Shown here: in pieces, positions 44,747-52,670 of the stretch | Layout: each line of letters opens with the position of its first letter | Numbering within the stretch: the stretch's first letter is position 1 | Assembly: GCA_963716525.1 (NCBI GenBank) | Contig: OY970315.1 | Location: 4,526,001 to 4,590,000 of the forward strand | Reading direction: 5' to 3' | From: JBBREP01 sp963716525 | GTDB lineage: Bacteria > Actinomycetota > Acidimicrobiia > IMCC26256 > PALSA-610 | DNA: 64,000 nt | Program-made: the position numbers and the translations under genes | The notes under the pieces: generated by a model | Told to the model about the DNA's origin: nothing | Databases searched by the model: none | The model's input: only the letters and a program-made list of their open reading frames with translations

Positions 44747-45259
44747 TTATTGGCTGATCGGCGCAGGCACACGCGCGACGCCGGCGATGAGGCCGAGCTG
44801 CGCGAAGCGCATGCCCATCTCCTCGATCGTGTGGCCCAGCACCGCGGCGAGCACCCGCAGGTCGTCGCGCCGGATCGTGAGGAGCCGGCCGTTGAAGTCC
44901 TGGCGCTCGAGCTGGATCGACGTGGCGAAACGACCGAGCACGCCCGCGTCGGCGTCGTCGTTGTCGTGGAGGCGCTGCAGATCGATCGTGATGCCGTGCG
45001 TGAGGTCGACGACCGGACGGTCGGCACCCTCCGCGAGATTGATCTCCGCGCCGAAGAGCTCCTTCGGCAGCAGCTGGTCGGACGGCACCTCGTAGATCTC
45101 CGCGAGCCGCAGCAGGCGCGGGACCGAGATCGCGCGCTCACCGCGTTCGTACGCGCCGAGAACCGACGCCTTGAACTCCATGTTCGAGCGGGCCTCGACG
45201 TCATGCAACGAGAGACCCTTCTGCCGTCTGATTGCCCGCAGACGGTCTCCGACTCGCAT
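44747..45259 (-). CDS. bldD: BldD-like transcriptional regulator with c-di-GMP-binding signature
   Basis: 170 residues from ATG 45259. The N-terminal HTH (MRVGDRLRAIRRQKGLSLHDVEARS, VLGAYERGERAISVPRLLRLAEIY) is followed by DLQRL and the C-terminal domain GRFATSIQLERQDFNGRLLTIRRDDLRVLAAVLG. The motif RxD-x8-RxxD by which Streptomyces BldD binds c-di-GMP is intact as RQD-x8-RRDD. In Streptomyces, BldD bound to c-di-GMP represses development genes; here the targets are unknown. The gene follows rsmE and precedes phoH, the usual position of this regulator in related genomes as far as I recall. An upstream in-frame ORF extension to 45397 is probably not coding. Confidence 0.85.
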   Translation of the reverse strand: MRVGDRLRAIRRQKGLSLHDVEARSNMEFKASVLGAYERGERAISVPRLLRLAEIYEVPSDQLLPKELFGAEINLAEGADRPVVDLTHGITIDLQRLHDNDDADAGVLGRFATSIQLERQDFNGRLLTIRRDDLRVLAAVLGHTIEEMGMRFAQLGLIAGVARVPAPISQ

Positions 45260-45390
45260 ACCGCTCGCCACCTTGCAGCTCTCCTGTGTGCTCGGCGCCC
45301 GCCCCGTACCCCGCGTGGGAACATACCAGCACTCTGCGTGAATGTCGCGGATTGCCGACCCGTCACTTGTGGATACCCGAACATCACTCG

Positions 45391-46161
45391 TCACCACCCG
45401 TCGCGACGATCACGCCGCTCCGTGAGCAACGCGACCGCGGCCACCGGCGCGGTCTCGGCCCGCAGTACATATGCCCCCAAACGGAGGCAATCGTGCGCGC
45501 CGAGCTCGGCCAGATCGCGGGCCGACAGGCCGCCCTCGGGTCCGCTCACGACGACCAGCGCGCGGCATTCTGACCGCTCCGGCGCGCCACGAGCCGCGCG
45601 CGCATCCGTCGCGTTCTCCTCGCGCGCGGCCACCACGATGCGCGCGTGGAGCGACGCGATCTGCGCCGGTGTTGCGGGCGCGTCGACGCGCGGCATCCGG
45701 CTGCGGCGGCACTGCATGGCCGCCTCGCGTGCGACCGCGCGCAGCCGTGCCGTGGCGCGCTGCGGGTCGCTCCGATCCCACCGGGCCACGCACCGCTCGG
45801 CGACGAGCGGCACGATCGCGTCCACCCCCAGCTCGGTGAGCTGCGCAACCAGGCCGTCGAAGCGGTTGCGGCTCACGAGCGCCGGCGCGGCGACGATGTC
45901 GTACGGGGGCGGCCGCTCGGCGCGGGCCGCGGCCGCCGCGACCAGGTGCAGCGAGCCCCGTGCGGCCTCGACCACCCGGTAACGCCGCCAGTGGCCGTCG
46001 CCGTCGGCCACGGTGACGTCCTCGCCCACGTCGACCCGCCGGGCCCGCTGCAAGTGGTGGCCGTCGGCCCCCGCCACCCGCAGCTCGTCGTCGAGGCCCG
46101 GCCCTCCCAGCAGCAGATGGGCCGTGACGCCGTGCTCGTCGGCGGGCGTCGCCGGGATCAC
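45391..46161 (-). CDS. rsmE: 16S rRNA (uracil-1498-N3)-methyltransferase
   Basis: 256 residues, SPOUT-class methyltransferase that modifies U1498 of 16S rRNA. The N-terminal PUA-like part has DGHHLQRARRVDVGEDVTVADG. The knotted C-terminal domain shows RCVARWDR, REAAMQCRRSRMP, VSGPEGGLSARDLAELG and LGAYVLRAETAPVAAVALL, the family landmarks. GTG 46161 overlaps the dnaJ stop by GTGA. Part of the hrcA-dnaJ-rsmE run. Confidence 0.94.
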   Translation of the reverse strand: MIPATPADEHGVTAHLLLGGPGLDDELRVAGADGHHLQRARRVDVGEDVTVADGDGHWRRYRVVEAARGSLHLVAAAAARAERPPPYDIVAAPALVSRNRFDGLVAQLTELGVDAIVPLVAERCVARWDRSDPQRATARLRAVAREAAMQCRRSRMPRVDAPATPAQIASLHARIVVAAREENATDARAARGAPERSECRALVVVSGPEGGLSARDLAELGAHDCLRLGAYVLRAETAPVAAVALLTERRDRRDGW

Positions 46162-47291
46162 TGGAAGGCGGAACGGATGCGGGCGAAGAGGCCGTCGCGA
46201 TGCTCGTGCACGACCTCGCCCCGCAGCGCGGCGAACTGCGCGAGCAGCTCGGCCTCCTCGGGCGCCAGCTTCGTGGGCACGTCGACCGCGACGTGCACGT
46301 TCAGGTTGCCGCGCCGGCCCGAGCGCAGCGACGGCACCCCCATGCCGTGGAGCGTGAACACCCGCCCCGGCTGCGTGCCCGGGGGCACGTCGAGCTCCTG
46401 GTCGCCGTCGAGCGAGGGGACGGTGAGCGTCGTGCCCAGCGCGGCCTGCGTCATCGCGATCGTCTGGACGGTGTGCAGGTCGTCGCCGTCGCGCTCGAGC
46501 CCCGGATGCTCGCCGACGCGGACGGTCACGTACAGATCGCCGGGCGGGCCGCCGCGCGGCCCGGCAGGGCCGCGGCCCGACAGCCGGAGCCGCTGGCCGG
46601 TGTCGATGCCGGGCGGGATCTCCACCTCGAGCGTGCGCGGCGAACGGACGCGACCGTCGCCGTGGCACACCGTGCACGGCGACGGGATCACCTGCCCGGT
46701 CGCGTCGCACCGCGGGCACGGGCCGCTCGTGACAAGCTGGCCGAGCATCGAGCGGCGCACCGAGCGCACCTCGCCGGTGCCGCCACAGTTGTCGCACGTC
46801 TGCGCATGCGTGCCCGGCGCGCACGCCGAACCGTCGCACTCCTCGCACGCGACCGGCATCGTGACGTCGAACTGCTTCGTGCCGCCGAACACGACCTCTT
46901 CCAAGGTGAGGTCGAGCACCGTCTCGGCGTCGGCGCCGCGCCGGGCGCCGCTCCCCGAGCCGCGCTCGCCGAACGGATCGCGACCCCCGAAGAACGCGTC
47001 GAACAGATCGTTGAGACCGAATCCGAACGCGTCGCCGGGCCCCGCGCCGGCACCTGCGCCGGGGGCGACACCCTCGGGACCGAACATGTCGTAGCGGCGC
47101 CGCTTCTCGGGGTCGCTCAACGCCTCGTACGCGACCGAGATCTCCTTGAACCGTTCGGCTGCACTGTCGTCACCCGGGTTCGCGTCGGGGTGGTACTGGC
47201 GCGCGAGCTTGCGGTACGCCGTTTTGATCTCGGCGTCGTTGGCGCTGCGCGACACACCGAGAATCTCGTAGAAATCGCGGATAGGGCTCAT
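46158..47291 (-). CDS. dnaJ: Chaperone DnaJ
   Basis: 377 residues. J domain with YRKLARQYHPDANPG (HPD intact), a G/F-rich linker including PGDAFGFGLNDLFDAFFGGRDPFGE, and a zinc domain of four CxxC-type repeats (CEECDGSAC, CDNCGGTG, CPRCDATG, CTVCHGDG). The C-terminal substrate domains include LEVEIPPGIDTGQRLRLSGRG. It stimulates DnaK ATPase and delivers clients. Lies 13 bases after hrcA, so heat-shock control through the CIRCE operator upstream of hrcA is expected. dnaK and grpE are not in the window. Confidence 0.96.
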   Translation of the reverse strand: MSPIRDFYEILGVSRSANDAEIKTAYRKLARQYHPDANPGDDSAAERFKEISVAYEALSDPEKRRRYDMFGPEGVAPGAGAGAGPGDAFGFGLNDLFDAFFGGRDPFGERGSGSGARRGADAETVLDLTLEEVVFGGTKQFDVTMPVACEECDGSACAPGTHAQTCDNCGGTGEVRSVRRSMLGQLVTSGPCPRCDATGQVIPSPCTVCHGDGRVRSPRTLEVEIPPGIDTGQRLRLSGRGPAGPRGGPPGDLYVTVRVGEHPGLERDGDDLHTVQTIAMTQAALGTTLTVPSLDGDQELDVPPGTQPGRVFTLHGMGVPSLRSGRRGNLNVHVAVDVPTKLAPEEAELLAQFAALRGEVVHEHRDGLFARIRSAFQ

Positions 47292-47304
47292 TGCTCCGGC
47301 CCGC

Positions 47305-48387
47305 TCACCGCGACAACCCCCGGGAGAGTTGCTGCGAGATCGTGCGCACCGCGGCCTGGGCCTGGCGGTAGTCCATGCGGGTGGGGCCGAGCACGCCCAC
47401 CGTGCCCGCGGGGGTGCCGTCGACGAGATACGGCGCGAGCACGAGCGAACACTCCTGCAAATCGCTGATCGTGTGCTCGCTTCCGATCGTGACCGTGAGG
47501 CCGGGGCCGAGCAACTCGCGCATCATGCCCACGACCACCACGTGCTGCTCGAGCAGGCTCAACAATCGCGACACCGACGCGGGCGACGTGAACGCCTCGC
47601 TCTCGGCGGCGAGCCGCGACGCGCCGCCCACGAAGAGCGGCTCGGCCGAGCTGGCGTGGGCGGCGAGCACGTCGAACGCGACGTGGGCAACGTCGTCGGC
47701 GCTGTCGGTGCGGATCGGCCCATGCTCGTTCTCGGGCGCGTTCCAGCGCTCGCTCGGTGCCAGGTCGGCAAGCTCCTTGCCGACGAGCTGCTGCGCGAGC
47801 ACGGCCTCAGCCTGTTCGAGCACCGCGTCGGCGATCTCGCCGTCGAAGCGAACCACCTCGCGCTCGACACTGCCGTTGCCCAGCACCGCGATCACGAGCA
47901 CGTTGACGCTGTCGAGCGCGACGAGGTGCACGGCGCGCACGAGCGTGGCCTCGGCGGTGGGGCCGACGACGACCGCGGCGTGACGCGTGATGCGCGCGAG
48001 CAGCTGGCTCGTGTCGTGCAGCAACTCGTCGATCACTCCCGTGGCCGAGTTGAAGAACTCCGCCACCTCGCGCCGTTGGGGGCTCGGGAGCGACGAGATC
48101 GGCGCGAAGTGGTCGACGAAGAAGCGGTAGCCGCGGTCGGTGGGGACGCGCCCGGCCGAGGTGTGCGGCTGCGCGATGAATCCCTCGCGCTCGAGCACGC
48201 TCATCTCGTTGCGCACGGTCGCCGCCGACACGCCGAGCGAGCGGCGCGCGACGACGGTCTGCGACCCCACCGGTTGCGCGGTCGCGACGTACTCCTCGAC
48301 GATCGCCCTCAGGATCTGCGACTTGCGCTCGTCGAGGATGTCGGCCGGACCGTCGCCGGCGCTCGGGGTGGGGTTCGGGGTGCTCAC
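47305..48387 (-). CDS. hrcA: Heat-inducible transcription repressor HrcA
   Basis: 360 residues from GTG 48387 (AAGG eight bases upstream). N-terminal winged helix: LDERKSQILRAIVEEYVATAQPVGSQTV and LGVSAATVRNEMSVLEREGFIAQPHTSAGRVPTDRGYRFFVD, followed by the GAF-like HrcA domain ending GPTRMDYRQAQAAVRTISQQLS. HrcA binds CIRCE and is kept active by GroEL. A CIRCE site lies 82-108 bases upstream, so the hrcA-dnaJ unit is autoregulated. First gene of the unit. Confidence 0.96.
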   Translation of the reverse strand: MSTPNPTPSAGDGPADILDERKSQILRAIVEEYVATAQPVGSQTVVARRSLGVSAATVRNEMSVLEREGFIAQPHTSAGRVPTDRGYRFFVDHFAPISSLPSPQRREVAEFFNSATGVIDELLHDTSQLLARITRHAAVVVGPTAEATLVRAVHLVALDSVNVLVIAVLGNGSVEREVVRFDGEIADAVLEQAEAVLAQQLVGKELADLAPSERWNAPENEHGPIRTDSADDVAHVAFDVLAAHASSAEPLFVGGASRLAAESEAFTSPASVSRLLSLLEQHVVVVGMMRELLGPGLTVTIGSEHTISDLQECSLVLAPYLVDGTPAGTVGVLGPTRMDYRQAQAAVRTISQQLSRGLSR

Positions 48388-48468
48388 AGCGGTGACCTTG
48401 CCGGTACGACCTTGCCAGGTTCGGGAACCGGGATGGCGGGCCCCGGGTGGGCGGCCCGCCGGCCGGTG

Positions 48469-48495
48469 TTGGCACTCAATGGTACCGAGTGCCAA
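48469..48495. promoter_or_regulatory. CIRCE operator (HrcA binding site)
   Basis: TTGGCACTC (48469-48477), nine-base spacer, GAGTGCCAA (48487-48495): an exact 9-9-9 CIRCE. The symmetry extends by seven further bases on each side (GCCGGTG/CACCGGC, 48462-48502). It is 82 bases upstream of the hrcA start and contains the last three codons and the stop of hemW. Confidence 0.93.
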
Positions 48496-49651
48496 CACCG
48501 GCGAGCAGCAGACGGGCCGTCACGTCGGTCGCGAGGAGCCGGCCCCGGCGCGTGAGCACCACCCGGCCGTCGGGCTCGACGCTGACCATGCCGGCGCCGG
48601 CCAGCTCGGCCACCGCGCGATCGGGACCCGGCGCACCGCCGCCGCCGGCCGTGGCCGCGCCAAGGGGTGCCGCTTCGCCGGCCGGGCCGCGAGTGGGCGC
48701 GATGCCCCGGCTCGTGCGCAGGGCGAGACCGAGACCCTCGTCGGCGCGCGCCGCGGGTGCGAGCTCCTCGGCGCCGGCCTCCGGTGAGGCACCGGCACGC
48801 AGCGCGGCGATGTAGCGCTCGGGCGTGCGCACCGTCCAGCTCCGGCGCCCGGCGCGGTGCGCGTGCGCGGCGCAGCCGATGCCGGCGTACTCCCCTCCCG
48901 TCCAGTAGAGGAGGTTGTGGCGGCACTCCTCGCCCGGCCGAGCCCAGTTGGAGATCTCGTACCAGCCGTAGCCCGCGGCGTCGAGGCGGGCGTCGGCGAG
49001 CTCGTACTTGGTGGCCTGGTCGTCGTCGTCGGGCGCGGGCGCGCCGGCCGCCACCTGCCGCCCCATCGGGGTACCGGGCTCCACCGTCAGCGCGTACGCG
49101 CTGACGTGGTCGGGTTCGAGCTCGATCGCCGCGTCGAGGGTGGCGGCCCAGTCGGCGAGGGTCTCGCCGGGCGTGCCGTAGATGAGATCGAGGTTGATGC
49201 GCGTGATTCCCGCGGCGCGCGCGCCGGCGACGGCCCGGCCGACGTTCTCCGGCTCATGGGTGCGGCCGAGCGCGCGCAGCACATGGGGCGCCATCGACTG
49301 CACGCCGAACGAGACCCGGTTGACGCCTCCGGCCGCGTAGGCCTCGAGCTTGTCGTCATCGGCGCTGTCGGGGTTGCACTCGACGGTCACCTCGGCACCG
49401 GGTGCCCGCTCGATCGCGTCGAGCACGCGCAGCAAGCGGTCGGCCGGTAGCAGCGACGGTGTGCCGCCGCCGAAGAACACGCTCGTGGCCGCAGGCCGGC
49501 CGGCGGCGCGGGCCAGATCGACGAGGAGCGCGTCGACGTAGTTGTCGATCAGGTGGGCCCGGTCCGTCCAAGTTGCGAAATCGCAATAATCGCAGCGGCT
49601 CGCGCAGAACGGGATGTGGACGTACACACCGAACGGCACGGTCGCCATCAT
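48476..49651 (-). CDS. hemW: Heme chaperone HemW (formerly oxygen-independent coproporphyrinogen oxidase-like)
   Basis: About 391 residues, radical-SAM fold. CASRCDYCDF carries the three Fe-S cysteines; GGGTPSLLPADRL and TVECNPDSADDDKL are the SAM-binding motifs; LDLIYGTPGETLADW and NWARPGEECRHNLLYWTGGEYAGIGCAAHAH are HemW hallmarks. The C-terminus is a winged-helix-like domain (GMVSVEPDGRVVLTRRGRLLA). HemW binds heme and delivers it to respiratory enzymes. The start is one of two adjacent ATGs, 49651 or 49648, after GGAGG. Its end lies in the CIRCE operator. It is divergent from the pentapeptide gene. Confidence 0.94.
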   Translation of the reverse strand: MMATVPFGVYVHIPFCASRCDYCDFATWTDRAHLIDNYVDALLVDLARAAGRPAATSVFFGGGTPSLLPADRLLRVLDAIERAPGAEVTVECNPDSADDDKLEAYAAGGVNRVSFGVQSMAPHVLRALGRTHEPENVGRAVAGARAAGITRINLDLIYGTPGETLADWAATLDAAIELEPDHVSAYALTVEPGTPMGRQVAAGAPAPDDDDQATKYELADARLDAAGYGWYEISNWARPGEECRHNLLYWTGGEYAGIGCAAHAHRAGRRSWTVRTPERYIAALRAGASPEAGAEELAPAARADEGLGLALRTSRGIAPTRGPAGEAAPLGAATAGGGGAPGPDRAVAELAGAGMVSVEPDGRVVLTRRGRLLATDVTARLLLAGVGTRYH

Positions 49652-49682
49652 CGCGCCTCCCCGCTCCCTACGCTTCCTCGCG

Positions 49683-50261
49683 ATGCACGAGCTCCCCACG
49701 GTCGAGCTCGACGAGGGTGAGCTCTCGGGCACACGGGTGGAGGGCGCGCGCCACGCAGGTGGTTCGTTCGAGCGGGCGCGACTCGTCGACGTCGAGCTGG
49801 TGCGCTGCGACCTCTCGGGGTGCGATTTCAGCGAAGCCGTGTGGCAGCGGGTCACCATGGTGGAGTGCCGCGCGAGCGGGATCGGGTTCCCGCTCGCATT
49901 GCTGCGCGACGTGGTGTTCCGGGACTGCAAGCTCGACGACGCGAACCTGCGCATGGCGAAGCTGCGCGACGTGACGTTCGACGGTTGCGTGCTCACCCAC
50001 GCTGAGCTCGTGGGCGCGCAGTGCGAGCGGGTGCGCTTCCCGGGTTGCGAGCTCGCCGGTCTGGACGTGTCGCAGCTGCGGGGAACGGCAGTCGATCTGC
50101 GGGGCGCACGCCTCGACGGCATCAAGGGCGCCGGGTCGCTCGGCGGCGCAACGATCAGCGCCGACCAGCTCGTAGCCCTCGCGCCCACGCTCGCGTCGGC
50201 GATCGGCCTGCGCATCGCCGACGACGACGAACCGAGTGAGCGAGCGCGCGGGCGGACGTGA
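49683..50261 (+). CDS. Pentapeptide-repeat protein
   Basis: 192 residues from ATG 49683. The middle has successive A(D/N)LxX-type pentads (VELVRCDLSGCDFSEAVWQ, VVFRDCKLDDANLRMAKLRDVTF, HAELVGAQCERVRF), which fold into a right-handed quadrilateral beta-helix. About 24 pentads are recognisable, so the helix spans most of the protein; the C-terminal 40 residues (ATISADQLVALAPTLASAIGL) form a capping helix. Some such proteins mimic DNA and protect gyrase, but the family is diverse and no function can be assigned. Start is 31 bases from the divergent hemW start. Confidence 0.85.
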   Translation: MHELPTVELDEGELSGTRVEGARHAGGSFERARLVDVELVRCDLSGCDFSEAVWQRVTMVECRASGIGFPLALLRDVVFRDCKLDDANLRMAKLRDVTFDGCVLTHAELVGAQCERVRFPGCELAGLDVSQLRGTAVDLRGARLDGIKGAGSLGGATISADQLVALAPTLASAIGLRIADDDEPSERARGRT

Positions 50262-50374
50262 CCGGCGCGGCGCAACGAGCGGTGAACACGACCTCCGCCA
50301 GCGTGCGGCCGCGATCGCGACGCACTCGTCGCGATCGCCGTCGGTTCGGAGCCGAGCCGTGACGGAGCGTCCGG

Positions 50375-51212
50375 TCATGCCGTGCACCGGGCCATGTCTG
50401 CACCGCTCACGCCGGCGACGGCCACGCGCGCGCACGAGGAGGCGTCTCCGCGGCGACTCCGACGCGGTGCGACCGGTCGACACGACCCGCCATCCCGCTT
50501 CGGCGAGCCACTCGAGCGCGGTCGCGGCCGGCGGCACGGTGAACACCGCTTCACCCGACTCGGCGAGCGCCTGCTCGCGAGCCCGCTCGCGTTCATCGGG
50601 CTTGCCTTCGCGCGTCGAGACGCTCGCCGCGAGCTCGCTCCCCGGCGCGGCGAGCTGTGCGGAGGCGGCGAGCAGATGGCGGAACGCCGGCTCCGGCAGA
50701 TAGCGCAGCACGCCCTCGCACGTGAACAGCGCGCGCCGGTGGCGGTCGTAGCCGGCCGCCTCGAGCCGGTCGCCGAGGCCCGGCTCGGTGAAGTCGGCGG
50801 CCACGAACGCGACTCCGTCGAGCGACGCAGAGACTTCGCGCAACCTCCGCAGCTTGTCGGCCTGGGTCGCGGGGTGGTCGACCTCGAAGAACGTCACGCC
50901 CGGTCCGCGAAACCGGAGCGCGCGTCCGTCATAGCCGGCACCGAGGATCACGATCTGGTCCGCGCCACCGCGCAGGGCGCGGATGACCGCGCTGTCGAAG
51001 AACCGTGTGCGCACGGCGAGAAACGCCGCGAACCCATCGCGGTAGCTATCGCCCCGGTCACGGCGCAGCTCGCGTACGAAACCGGGATCGACAAGGCTCG
51101 CATAGAGGCGCGCCTCGGCATCGGCGTCGCCGGTGGGCCACGCCGGCCGGTCGAGACGAGCGCGGCCGAGCGCCACACCACGGGCCGTCAGCGAGGCCGT
51201 GTCGTCGCGCAC
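50375..51212 (-). CDS. SAM-dependent methyltransferase, leucine-carboxyl-methyltransferase-like (frame break near 50412)
   Basis: About 279 residues. GADQIVILGAGYDGRALRF is the SAM-binding loop, EVDHPATQADKLRRL is the family motif, then VAADFTEPGLGDRLEAAGYD and ALFTCEGVLRYLPEPAF. This group methylates carboxyl groups of small molecules or proteins; substrates are unknown. GTG 51212 is the likely start (RDDTASLTARGVALGRARL). The C-terminal frame has no stop until the convergent neighbour; reading CCGGCG as CCGCG near 50412 gives a stop at 50375, but the exact end is uncertain. Confidence 0.75.
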
Positions 51213-51250
51213 ACCGACGATCAGAGCACATCGCGCGCGCACGCTCCCCG

Positions 51251-52021
51251 TCAGGCGCTGCTCTCGCCGATCGGCGTGGACGGCGTCGTGGCACCGGGCG
51301 CGCGTTCGACGCTGAGCGCGAACGCCGTGACGCGACCTTGGAACACGAAGCCCTTGTACGCACGCGGCGCGCGACCCAGTACGCCCGCCGAGATCGGCGC
51401 GCTTCGGCCCGGCGCGATCACCCAGAGCTGGTAGACCTCGCCCGCCGGCAGCGCGGGCATGTGGTCGACGTGGAGGTAGCCGCTTCCGTCGGGGGTGCGC
51501 ACGACGTGCGCGAGCGTGCCCGCCGTGCCCACGATCGGCACCGGCTGCGAGTGCGCGGCCGCAGCTCGGTACGCCGACGCCGTGCTGTGCCCCGTTGTGT
51601 CGTGGCGGGCCACGAGCAGCACGATGGCCACCGACGCGGCGGCGACGAGCAGCGCGGCGACGGGCAGCGGCACCGACCGGCGCGGGTGTGGGCGCGTGCG
51701 CGGGCGTGTGTCTCGGCCACCCTCGTCGCCCCGGGTGCCGCCGATCGCCACCACGTCGGCCGTCGCCGTCGCCGTCTCCGCCACCGCGGGCTCGTTGATC
51801 GCCGACTCGATTCCCTCCCATACACGCTCGGGCACCGGCTCGCGCTCCGCGTGCAGGAGAGCGAGGAGCCCGGCCGTCTCGCGAAGCTCGTCGACCTCAC
51901 GGCGCGCGTCGGCGTTCTCCCTGACGTACTGGTCCATCTCGAAGTGCTCGACCGGCTCGATGGCATCGAGCGCGTAGGCGCCGAGCAGGTCGTCGAGCTC
52001 GGGGCGGCGGTTGCCGTTCAT
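51251..52021 (-). CDS. Anti-sigma factor, RskA-like
   Basis: 256 residues from ATG 52021, overlapping the sigma-factor stop by ATGA. The N-terminal cytoplasmic part (LDDLLGAYALDAIEPVEHFEMDQYV) is the anti-sigma helix bundle of the RskA type, followed by one transmembrane segment (VPLPVAALLVAAASVAIVLLVA) and an extracytoplasmic RskA domain (YLHVDHMPALPAGEVYQLWVIAPG). No HxxxCxxC zinc motif is visible. It should hold the neighbouring ECF sigma factor at the membrane and release it by regulated proteolysis. Confidence 0.88.
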   Translation of the reverse strand: MNGNRRPELDDLLGAYALDAIEPVEHFEMDQYVRENADARREVDELRETAGLLALLHAEREPVPERVWEGIESAINEPAVAETATATADVVAIGGTRGDEGGRDTRPRTRPHPRRSVPLPVAALLVAAASVAIVLLVARHDTTGHSTASAYRAAAAHSQPVPIVGTAGTLAHVVRTPDGSGYLHVDHMPALPAGEVYQLWVIAPGRSAPISAGVLGRAPRAYKGFVFQGRVTAFALSVERAPGATTPSTPIGESSA

Positions 52022-52617
52022 AGTGTGCTGTATCCCGCGTCGATGAGCGCCGCACGGAGCCGCAGCAGCCCCGCTCTGATGCGGCTCTTGACCGTGCCTT
52101 CCGGTTGCTCGAGGAGCACCGCGACCTCGCGGTAGCTGTGACCGCCGAAGTAGGCGAGCTCGATCGCCTCGCGCTCGCCCTTCGACAACGTGTTCAGCGC
52201 GTCGCGCACGGCCTCGGCCTGCGCGAGGTCGATCACCGCGCGCTCGAAGTTCTCCGGCTCGGTGACGGTCCGGCGCGCGTCTCGCTCCTCGCGGTTGCGG
52301 CGCGCGGTCTCGGCGCGAAGGAGATCGACGCTGCGCCCGTGTACCTGGGCGAGCAGGTAGGACCGCAGGCTGCCGCGCTCGGGCTCGTAGCGGTCGGCGG
52401 CGTTCCAGAGCCGCACGAACACCTCCTGCACGACCTCCTCGGCGAGCGCGCGGTCGCCGAGGACCCGCCGCGCGAGCCCGAAGCAAGCGTCGGCATGGAC
52501 GCGGTAGATCTCGCCGAGCGCATCCTGGTCGCGACGCAGGACGCCGCCGACGAGCTGCTCGTCGGCGGCCCGCGACGCGGGTGGCCCCGGGCGGGGCGGG
52601 CGCGCGATGTCGTCCAT
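52018..52617 (-). CDS. ECF RNA polymerase sigma factor, SigK-like
   Basis: 199 residues. Region 2 (LGEIYRVHADACFGLARRVLGDRALAEEVVQEVFVRLWN) and region 4 (LSKGEREAIELAYFGGHSYREVAVLLEQPEGTVKSRIRAGLLRLR) are complete, and no region 3 is present, as in ECF factors. It sits directly upstream of, and overlaps, the anti-sigma gene, so the pair forms an autoregulated envelope-stress-type switch. The name SigK is by similarity of the pair to mycobacterial SigK/RskA and not certain. Confidence 0.92.
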   Translation of the reverse strand: MDDIARPPRPGPPASRAADEQLVGGVLRRDQDALGEIYRVHADACFGLARRVLGDRALAEEVVQEVFVRLWNAADRYEPERGSLRSYLLAQVHGRSVDLLRAETARRNREERDARRTVTEPENFERAVIDLAQAEAVRDALNTLSKGEREAIELAYFGGHSYREVAVLLEQPEGTVKSRIRAGLLRLRAALIDAGYSTL

Positions 52618-52670
52618 GCCGTCAGGTGTTCGGAGCCGAGACGGGCCACGGATGTCCTACGTTGCGCCCG

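Noticed and set aside
49668..51821. Single 717-codon minus-strand gene across the methyltransferase and rskA regions
   Set aside because: Only about 260 codons in the middle match a methyltransferase; the ends are antisense or out-of-frame with rskA and the pentapeptide gene.
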